Of a DNA stretch of 5,409 nucleotides, positions 1-4,221 are shown one piece after another (within the stretch, counting starts at the first letter, position 1; each line of letters begins with the position of its first letter). The notes beneath the pieces are model-generated. The model was not told the origin of the DNA. It saw only the letters and a program-made list of their open reading frames with translations, and ran no database searches. The translations under genes and the position numbers were made by a program. Origin of the DNA: Dehalococcoidia bacterium (GTDB taxonomy: Bacteria > Chloroflexota > Dehalococcoidia > Dehalococcoidales > Fen-1064). Where the stretch lies: positions 15,928 through 21,336 of the forward strand of contig PMCB01000045.1 in NCBI GenBank assembly GCA_003153955.1, given 5' to 3'.

Positions 1-119
1 GCTTGGTCTGATTTGTTCATCGTGCCGCAATTATATAACGGCGTTAAAAACAAATGCAACCCTACATACTAAATCTGAGCTGTGGTATCATTAATTAAGC
101 ATAAACAGGCAGGAATTAA

Positions 120-587
120 ATGACCAAAAACGCCGAACCCGAAAGAATTATCAAGGAACACCGCAAATGGACGCAGTGGATCCAAACACCTAAAAAATTA
201 CGGCTGGGGAACCTCGTGTTAACCAACCGCCGCCTGATGTTCCTGAATGTCATCCAATCCAGCCCCGAAGTGACTGAAAGCATCAAGAAACTGGCGGACG
301 CGCCGATGGAGGTTGTGCTGAACCATGCTTTTAAACTGAACGGGGACAATTTTCAAATACCGCTGTCTGCCATCGCCGGGCTAAAAATCGGTGCTTACAA
401 CTGGACTCCCATCCCGCATGTCTGTTTAAGCATCGTTTTTTTTGATGGGAACAGTACCCGCAGCCGCATGGTTGCCTTCCAGTTCATCCGCCCTTACAAG
501 CAAACCATTTTTAAACCGGAAATTATCCTGCTTTTCGAATGGATACGGGAAATTAAAAAAGCAATCCGGTCTGCTGAAACCGGATAA
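120..587 (+). CDS. PH/GRAM-like domain small protein, function unknown
   Basis: This 155-residue soluble protein has no signal peptide or membrane span. Residues 30-43 (GNLVLTNRRLMFLN) match the strand pattern that opens many bacterial PH-like and GRAM domains, where a 'G.L.LTN+RL.F' turn is followed by further beta strands. Residues 78-93 (FQIPLSAIAGLKIGAY) fit the usual 'I.L..I..I' strand, and 102-122 form a further strand pair. A likely amphipathic helix closes the fold at about 134-150, as PH-like folds normally end. The middle section (48-76) is probably an insertion or helix. I recognise no catalytic motif, so a binding or scaffold role (lipid or protein) is only inferred from the fold class. 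The ATG at 120 is preceded by AGGA with good spacing. The reading frame ends in three consecutive in-frame TAA codons. The downstream cupin gene has its own promoter, so the two need not be co-transcribed. Confidence 0.75.
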   Translation: MTKNAEPERIIKEHRKWTQWIQTPKKLRLGNLVLTNRRLMFLNVIQSSPEVTESIKKLADAPMEVVLNHAFKLNGDNFQIPLSAIAGLKIGAYNWTPIPHVCLSIVFFDGNSTRSRMVAFQFIRPYKQTIFKPEIILLFEWIREIKKAIRSAETG

Positions 588-615
588 TAATAATCTCTGA
601 TTGACGCCGTTGTGA

Positions 616-635
616 CAGTTGCCAAAAAACAACTG
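616..635. repeat. Inverted repeat over the cupin promoter -35 box
   Basis: CAGTTG and CAACTG form perfect 6-bp arms separated by 8 bp (CCAAAAAA). No U-tract follows, so this is not an intrinsic terminator for the preceding gene. The left arm overlaps the -35 hexamer at 619-624, so it could be an operator that controls the cupin gene. Six-bp arms can arise by chance. Confidence 0.4.
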
Positions 636-647
636 ATATATTAGAAT
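619..647 (+). promoter_or_regulatory. Sigma70-type promoter of the cupin gene
   Basis: The -35 TTGCCA (619-624, 5 of 6 matches to TTGACA) and the -10 TAGAAT (642-647, 5 of 6 to TATAAT) are separated by the optimal 17 bp. Transcription would start near 654, just before the Shine-Dalgarno site at 658-664, giving a leader of about 19 nt. An ATG at 646 lies inside the -10 box, which argues against it as the start codon. Confidence 0.65.
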
Positions 648-657
648 GGTGCCAGTC

Positions 658-664
658 GAGGAGG
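658..664 (+). promoter_or_regulatory. Ribosome binding site that fixes the cupin start
   Basis: GAGGAGG is a near-perfect Shine-Dalgarno sequence 8 nt before the ATG at 673. It lies downstream of the alternative in-frame ATG at 646, so it favours 673 as the start. Confidence 0.8.
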
Positions 665-672
665 CGCCGCGT

Positions 673-1017
673 ATGGCAGAGAATAAAAAGCAGACAATCG
701 CCGCAGACCTGCCGCCCATTAGCAAATTGATTAATCTGGTTGAATATCAGGATAACGCCGTCGTCAGTAAAACGCTGATCGATACCAGGATGGAGACCGT
801 TACTGTCTTCGCTTTTGCTGCCGGTCAGGGGTTAAGTGAACATACTTCTCCGTTCGAAGCCATGGTCTCCATTCTGGATGGTGAGGCCGGGATCACCATT
901 GACGGCAAATCAATCCACCTGAAAGCCGGCGAAATGATCACCATGCCTGCCAATATACCTCATGCCTTGCAGGCAATCAAGAAATTCAAAATGATGCTGG
1001 TAATGCAGCGGGTTTAA
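673..1017 (+). CDS. Small single-domain cupin protein
   Basis: The gene encodes a 114-residue cytoplasmic protein with one cupin beta-barrel. Motif 1 is at about 51-70 (GQGLSEHTSPFEAM through LDG), with His57, Glu62 and the closing Gly70. Motif 2 is at about 86-98 (GEMITMPANIPHA), with Gly86, Pro92, Asn94 and His97. The second His of the classical HxH pair is replaced (H-T-S), so a bound metal would have His57, Glu62 and His97 as ligands. As I recall, HT(A/S)PF is usual in this small cupin subfamily, so it is a family trait and not decay. Such stand-alone cupins are mostly uncharacterised; sensing, binding or simple metal-dependent chemistry are all possible. The start at 673 is chosen because GAGGAGG lies 8 nt upstream and the promoter -10 box covers the earlier ATG at 646. 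The gene ends 25 bp from a convergent minus-strand gene with no convincing terminator between them. Confidence 0.88.
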   Translation: MAENKKQTIAADLPPISKLINLVEYQDNAVVSKTLIDTRMETVTVFAFAAGQGLSEHTSPFEAMVSILDGEAGITIDGKSIHLKAGEMITMPANIPHALQAIKKFKMMLVMQRV

Positions 1018-1042
1018 GACAAGAGACCGCTTTAATTATCGG

Positions 1043-1420
1043 TTACGGTTTGGTTGCGGCAGTCGTCCCCTGGTGGAAAAACATCCGCCATTTATCCCCG
1101 GTCTTTCTCCAGATTGAACTCCTCAGTGAATAGCTTTTTTGTCCGCCGGTTTCCGTTTTTGTCGCCCGGTATTTCGCTAAAATCACATTTGGCGCCAAAC
1201 CCACGATTTTAAAATCAGAGAGCGTCATGCGGGACGTTTCTTCTTTTTGGATCCTGCCGATGACCACCCGTTTATCATAAACATTACCGGAACGCCCAAA
1301 TTCAGTGAAATCATCATCGAGAAGCGCTGAAAGCTCTTTCACCGAATGCCTCGTTGATGGCTCCACCAATTTTTCTTCAAGAAAACGGATTGTTTCGGTC
1401 AATTCTTTTTGATTGTTCAT
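1043..1420 (-). CDS. DUF4440 / NTF2-like (SnoaL-type) protein
   Basis: This is a 125-residue soluble alpha+beta protein and the last gene of the three-gene operon. The pattern matches DUF4440 in the NTF2-like superfamily: an N-terminal helix (4-20), a second helix leading to 'LLDDDFTEFGRSGNVYDK' (33-50), 'VVIGRI' (52-57), then strands 'NVILAKYRAT' (78-87), 'SYSLRSSIWRK' (96-106) and 'WRMFFHQGT' (111-119). Relatives include small binding proteins and enzymes such as ketosteroid isomerase and SnoaL cyclases. Aligning by eye with ketosteroid isomerase, the catalytic Asp (Asp38 in the Comamonas enzyme) falls on a Gly here, so classic isomerase chemistry is doubtful. The ATG at 1420 lies 2 nt after the TAA of the reductase gene, which suggests translational coupling; the local Shine-Dalgarno is weak. 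The frame stays open to 1588, but that extension lies wholly inside the reductase gene and does not resemble the family, so it was not used. Confidence 0.85.
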   Translation of the reverse strand: MNNQKELTETIRFLEEKLVEPSTRHSVKELSALLDDDFTEFGRSGNVYDKRVVIGRIQKEETSRMTLSDFKIVGLAPNVILAKYRATKTETGGQKSYSLRSSIWRKTGDKWRMFFHQGTTAATKP

Positions 1421-1422
1421 GT

Positions 1423-2178
1423 TTACCACAACCCCGGTACCAGGGCTTTGCGGTTTTTCGGATAATCCGGGAACGTCTCCCTGTACCAAATGTGATTGGA
1501 ACGGGCGCGCGGCGCCAGATTGGCAATTGTCCAGATGGCAAAAGCCATCCCGGGCAGGGACCATGTTGCCAGCGCCCAGCCGCTCCACACAATGATTTCA
1601 CCGAAGTAATTTGGGCTGGATATCCAGCGGTAAAGTCCGGTCTGCGGGATTTTGTAGCCGGTTTCACCGGGCGCACGGAGGTTGCGTAAAATACTGTCGG
1701 ACGAACGGTTGATCAAATACCCGATGACAAACAAAGCTATGCCGCAGATAAAGCGCGGATCAACCAGCCAATGGGTCGTGTATTGCGTCGAGAGCGTGAA
1801 GACGTATCTGCCGTTGAGAAACGCGTTCATCAGATTAAAAGTGATAGCCATCAGAATCACCGATACCGGCATCATCTTGTCACCGCGCAGACTGAACGGG
1901 TAGATGAATGCACGGTGGATGTAATGCGCTTCCCATAAAGCCAGAAATATCAGCGGCACCGGAGAATGGTTCTTTCCGACCAGAAAACACACCGCAAACA
2001 ACAGCGGGGAGGGCGATTCCATCACAATCCAGGCTAACTTGTTACGAACGGCCGGACCCCATCCTTTCCTGGTATGCCGCCCGTAGGGCGCGGTAAAAAA
2101 GAACAAAGTGACAAAAACAACCGCTGCCAGCAAAAAAGAGATTAAAAGCAAATCGTTATAAAATGTCTGTATCGTCAT
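1423..2178 (-). CDS. Steroid 5-alpha-reductase family membrane enzyme (SRD5A-like)
   Basis: This 251-residue polytopic membrane protein is close in length to human SRD5A1/SRD5A2 (about 255-260). The family reduces an enone C=C with NADPH (for example 3-oxo-delta4 steroids to 5-alpha products). Hydrophobic spans lie at about 8-29, 48-68, 74-93, 103-120, 141-157 and 191-222, fitting the seven-helix fold. Similarity is full length: YGRHT (32-36), MESPS (53-57), HYIHRAFIYPF (85-95), INRSSDSILR (156-165), GYKIPQTGLY (174-183), SPNYFGEIIVW (188-198), ALATWSLP (202-209) and DYPKNRKALVP (238-248). Compared from memory with human SRD5A2, the steroid-contacting Glu57 and Tyr91 correspond to Glu54 and Tyr86. 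NADPH-site Asn160, Asp164, Arg171, Asn193, Glu197 and Arg227 correspond to Asn157, Asp161, Arg168, Asn190, Glu194 and Arg224. Human His231 corresponds to Asn228. The true substrate may be another lipid enone. It starts 6 bp after the SDR stop and ends 2 bp before DUF4440. Confidence 0.92.
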   Translation of the reverse strand: MTIQTFYNDLLLISFLLAAVVFVTLFFFTAPYGRHTRKGWGPAVRNKLAWIVMESPSPLLFAVCFLVGKNHSPVPLIFLALWEAHYIHRAFIYPFSLRGDKMMPVSVILMAITFNLMNAFLNGRYVFTLSTQYTTHWLVDPRFICGIALFVIGYLINRSSDSILRNLRAPGETGYKIPQTGLYRWISSPNYFGEIIVWSGWALATWSLPGMAFAIWTIANLAPRARSNHIWYRETFPDYPKNRKALVPGLW

Positions 2179-2184
2179 GATTAT

Positions 2185-3186
2185 TTACCGGTTTCCCTTC
2201 AGACTGCATTTTAGTTTACCGTTTTCTTCAAACCATTTCATGGTATCGGTTAAGGTATCCTTAAACGGACGCGGCCGGTAACCCAGTTCACGGGTCGCTT
2301 TTTCGTGACTGATGCTGCGGTTGCTGCGCAGGGCATTCAAAGAAACACTGGTAAAAATGGGACGTTGTTTAAACATACGGGAGTAAGCGGTGGCAAAAGG
2401 CGCGGCGAAACGGGCCGCCGGCATCGGGCAAATAAAACCCGGGATTGACGCATCGGAAATTTCTTTCATTATGTCACCTATTCCCTGCATCGAGACCCAT
2501 TGTCCGGAAAGCAGATATTCAGAGCCGGCCGGGGCTTTTTGTTCCGCCAGCATGGCTCCCTGAGCGACATCACGCGCGTCCACCCAATCGAATCCGCCGT
2601 TAACCAGCGCCGGCATTTGACCGTTAGCCATCGAAAGCAAAGCCGTGCCGAAAAATGAGGGCTGATAATCATAAGGGCCGAAAACACCAGTCGGATTGAC
2701 AATGACTGCATTCAAACCGTCAGCAACGGCTTTGCGGATTTCCCGCTGTGCTTCAGCTTTGGAAAGGTCATAGGGCGGATACCGGTGCCCCTGAATTAAC
2801 GGATGGTTTTCATCCACGGGCTTGTCCGGCGGCTCCGGGTTGATTGCGTGGATAGAACTGAAATGCACCAGCCGTTTCACATTACTGCGGCGACAGGCTT
2901 CGATGACATTGCGCGTGCCCTGGACATTTATCTTCTCCACCATCGGCCACTCGTTTTTCAGCAGCGAAATTACACCTGCCAGATGATAAACAACCTCCGC
3001 GCCCTCGAAAGCACGGGTTAAAGACGCCGCGTCTGTGACATCACCCGGCACGACTTCCACTCCAAGGCCTTCCAGTATCTGATGATTATGGTGCGCCATT
3101 GCGCGCACGGAACGCTTTTCCGCGACCAATGCGCGTACCAGGTTTATGCCGATATGGCCGGAGGCGCCGGTTACAACGACTGTCAT
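2185..3186 (-). CDS. Extended SDR NAD(P)-dependent dehydrogenase/epimerase
   Basis: This 333-residue cytoplasmic protein has the layout of extended short-chain dehydrogenases. The Rossmann nucleotide motif TGASGHIG is at 6-13 (Gly7, Gly10, Gly13), GDVTD is at 48-52, and YHLAG at 67-71. A Ser pair is at 110-111 (HFSSIHA), and the catalytic Tyr139 and Lys143 lie in YDLSK. NPTGVFGP at 164-171 and the substrate-side segment GFDWVDARDVAQG (198-210) follow. No acidic residue is evident at the end of the second strand, so NADP(H) may be preferred. Subfamily assignment is uncertain: the sequence resembles the dihydroflavonol-4-reductase, 3-beta-hydroxysteroid dehydrogenase and hopanoid-associated epimerase group, which act on varied alcohols, ketones and sugars. 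It heads a tight operon with a 5-alpha-reductase homologue, which makes a hydroxysteroid-like or other lipid alcohol a reasonable guess. No Shine-Dalgarno precedes the ATG, and a TATAAT box ends only 8 nt before it. Confidence 0.9.
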   Translation of the reverse strand: MTVVVTGASGHIGINLVRALVAEKRSVRAMAHHNHQILEGLGVEVVPGDVTDAASLTRAFEGAEVVYHLAGVISLLKNEWPMVEKINVQGTRNVIEACRRSNVKRLVHFSSIHAINPEPPDKPVDENHPLIQGHRYPPYDLSKAEAQREIRKAVADGLNAVIVNPTGVFGPYDYQPSFFGTALLSMANGQMPALVNGGFDWVDARDVAQGAMLAEQKAPAGSEYLLSGQWVSMQGIGDIMKEISDASIPGFICPMPAARFAAPFATAYSRMFKQRPIFTSVSLNALRSNRSISHEKATRELGYRPRPFKDTLTDTMKWFEENGKLKCSLKGNR

Positions 3187-3194
3187 AAGTGTCT

Positions 3195-3226
3195 ATTATA
3201 TACGCAACCGTTGAATATAGCTATAT
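3195..3226 (-). promoter_or_regulatory. Candidate promoter of the SDR/5-alpha-reductase operon, with palindrome at -35
   Basis: A perfect TATAAT -10 hexamer (3195-3200 on the minus strand) lies 8 nt before the ATG, so transcription would start about 1-2 nt before the ATG or at it. The -35 position (about 3218-3223) matches TTGACA poorly. Instead it is covered by a perfect 12-bp palindrome, ATATAGCTATAT (3215-3226). This arrangement could mean regulator-dependent firing and a leaderless or near-leaderless transcript. In AT-rich DNA a TATAAT match can be fortuitous. Confidence 0.45.
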
Positions 3227-3249
3227 CTTCGAAAATTACAAATTCTACA

Positions 3250-3266
3250 TCAGCTGGTTGAGCTGA
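3250..3266. repeat. Short inverted repeat in the operon's upstream spacer
   Basis: TCAGCT and AGCTGA form perfect 6-bp arms around a 5-nt centre (GGTTG). It lies about 65-80 bp upstream of the SDR start. It could be a regulator site or a small hairpin. No U-tract follows, so it is not a terminator for the acetyltransferase gene. Confidence 0.3.
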
Positions 3267-3278
3267 GTACCTATCGGC

Positions 3279-3339
3279 AAACTCCAAATTCCAATAAAAT
3301 ATTCCAAAATCCCAAATACCGAATTCCAAAAGAAATCCT
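3279..3339. repeat. Degenerate TTTGGAATT-type AT-rich repeat tract
   Basis: On the minus strand this tract repeats variations of TTGGAATT, TTTGGGATTTTGGAA and TTGGAATTTGG about four times in 60 bp. The short frame across it encodes low-complexity residues (LEFGIWDFGIF), typical of repeat-derived translation and not a protein. It occupies most of the 200-bp spacer between the acetyltransferase and SDR genes. I know similar degenerate tracts from spacers of many uncultured bacterial genomes; no function is established that I can cite. Confidence 0.6.
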
Positions 3340-3387
3340 AACGACAAAATAGAAAATGACAGGCGCATACTTGTTCAAAATATAGAA

Positions 3388-3933
3388 CTATTTACTGCAC
3401 TTCTTCCACTCATCTCTTAACAACCCGAATGTCACTTCATCATGATAAGCGCCGTTCTTGAAAACCACCTCGCGCTGTCTGCCTTCCTCTCTAAACCCGA
3501 GTTTTAAATGCATTTTTATACTGCGCTCGTTAAAAGAAAAAGCCGCGGAGGAAATACGGTGCAGGTTCAACTGTTCGAAACCGTACCGAATAATCAATGC
3601 CGCGGCTTCCGTGCCGTAACCTTTGCTCCAGTATTTTTTGTCCCCAATGGCAATGCCGAAGGTCGCATTGTGGTCTTTAGGATTAATATTATGTAAATTA
3701 AGACTGCCTATAGGCCTACGGTTTTCGCCTTCAAGCGCTTCAATAACGAAAAAGGCGTTTGTCCCCGCCTGCTGCGTGCCTAAATCTTCGATGAATTTCT
3801 GCTCACCCATTTCGGTCATGGGCAGATACATTAAAAGGTATTGGGTGATTTCGGGGTCATTAAACCACTGTAGAAAATAAGAGATATCGGACCTTTGCAC
3901 CGGACGGAGTTCTACCAGTTTCCCTTTCAGCAT
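3388..3933 (-). CDS. GNAT family N-acetyltransferase, RimJ/RimL type
   Basis: This 181-residue cytoplasmic enzyme transfers acetyl from acetyl-CoA to an amino group. The N-terminal LVELRPVQRSDISYFLQWFNDPEI (6-29) is the hallmark opening of the Acetyltransf_3 (RimJ/RimL-like) branch. The central strands include NRRPIGSLNLHNI (71-83) and ATFGIAIGD (90-98). The acetyl-CoA pyrophosphate loop follows at 101-110 (YWSKGYGTEA), and motif B has Asn135, ERSIKMHLKLGF (136-147) and EEG (149-151). Length is normal for the family. The substrate cannot be told from sequence: ribosomal protein N-termini, polyamines, antibiotics and small metabolites are all acetylated by relatives. The start at 3933 is chosen because GGGAGG lies 8 nt upstream; an in-frame TTG at 3951 lies before that site and would destroy the spacing. 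A near-consensus promoter lies just upstream, so it is probably transcribed alone. Confidence 0.92.
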   Translation of the reverse strand: MLKGKLVELRPVQRSDISYFLQWFNDPEITQYLLMYLPMTEMGEQKFIEDLGTQQAGTNAFFVIEALEGENRRPIGSLNLHNINPKDHNATFGIAIGDKKYWSKGYGTEAAALIIRYGFEQLNLHRISSAAFSFNERSIKMHLKLGFREEGRQREVVFKNGAYHDEVTFGLLRDEWKKCSK

Positions 3934-3941
3934 CTTCCTGA

Positions 3942-3947
3942 CCTCCC
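3942..3947 (-). promoter_or_regulatory. Ribosome binding site that fixes the acetyltransferase start
   Basis: GGGAGG on the minus strand is 8 nt before the ATG at 3933. It favours this ATG over the in-frame TTG at 3951, which lies upstream of the Shine-Dalgarno. Confidence 0.8.
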
Positions 3948-3962
3948 GCAAATAATAAGGAA

Positions 3963-3991
3963 AGTATAATAACGGGAGATTGGTTTGTCAA
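3963..3991 (-). promoter_or_regulatory. Near-consensus sigma70 promoter of the acetyltransferase gene
   Basis: On the minus strand a perfect -35 TTGACA (3986-3991) and -10 TATACT (3963-3968, 5 of 6) are separated by exactly 17 bp. Transcription would begin near 3956 and give a leader of about 22 nt that contains the Shine-Dalgarno site. This is the best promoter in the window and suggests strong or constitutive expression unless repressed. Confidence 0.8.
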
Positions 3992-4016
3992 CGGAAATCA
4001 TTTTGACTATTTCCAA

Positions 4017-4035
4017 ACCTCGGACGTCCGTAGGT
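4017..4035. repeat. Near-perfect palindrome centred on GACGTC
   Basis: The core CGGACGTCCG (4021-4030) is a perfect 10-bp palindrome. ACCT on the left and AGGT on the right extend it to 9-bp arms, interrupted by one extra T at 4031. It lies upstream of the acetyltransferase promoter, 26 bp before the -35 box, in an otherwise AT-rich spacer. It may be a regulator site or a remnant repeat. Confidence 0.4.
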
Positions 4036-4084
4036 ACTGAACGAAGTGAATGTGCGATATCTGTTTGTCATCATGTTCCACTTA

Positions 4085-4137
4085 TAGAAGTATTTTGAAT
4101 TTCGAAATTAGAATATATTTGGCTATTGGAACGTGAT
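4085..4137. repeat. Second AT-rich degenerate repeat tract
   Basis: The plus strand carries TATTTTGAATTTCG, TTAGAATATATTTGG and TATTGGAA, plus a perfect 12-bp palindrome AATTTCGAAATT (4098-4109). It resembles the tract at 3279-3339 read on the opposite strand: GAATATTTTATTGGAA there and GAATATATTTGGCTATTGGAA here. The 288-bp spacer from 3934 to 4221 thus holds, from the acetyltransferase end, the gene's Shine-Dalgarno and promoter, the GACGTC palindrome, this tract and the helicase terminator. I see no gene in it. Confidence 0.45.
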
Positions 4138-4148
4138 TATTGACCATT

Positions 4149-4191
4149 AAAACAAAAAGGTGGGTTTAGTCTGATTCGACTGCACCCACCT
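4149..4191 (-). terminator. Rho-independent terminator of the helicase gene
   Basis: On the minus strand AGGTGGGT (4184-4191) pairs perfectly with ACCCACCT (4158-4165). An inner AGTC/GACT stem lies within the loop, and the hairpin is followed by TTTTGTTTT (4149-4157). It begins about 30 bp after the helicase stop codon. The plus strand has no U-tract, so it works in one direction. Confidence 0.88.
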
Positions 4192-4221
4192 CTCGAAGCT
4201 ATTTTTCTGTGTTATTGAGGA

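Noticed and set aside
646..672. Earlier ATG for the cupin (nine extra residues)
   Set aside because: The ATG overlaps the promoter -10 box and lies upstream of the GAGGAGG site, which serves the ATG at 673.
1026..1043. ACCG-N10-CGGT hairpin between the convergent genes as a terminator
   Set aside because: The stem is only 4 bp and neither strand has a U-tract after it.
1421..1588. N-terminal extension of the DUF4440 frame by 56 residues
   Set aside because: It lies entirely within the 5-alpha-reductase coding region in another frame. The family match begins only at the ATG at 1420.
3183..3368. Minus-strand frame of 61 residues (MRLSFSILSLGFLLEFGIW...) overlapping the SDR start
   Set aside because: It is a translation of the AT-rich repeat tract with low-complexity F/G/I/W/L content, and has no recognisable domain.
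3934..3951. TTG start for the acetyltransferase (six extra residues)
   Set aside because: It lies upstream of the GGGAGG Shine-Dalgarno, which is correctly spaced for the ATG at 3933.
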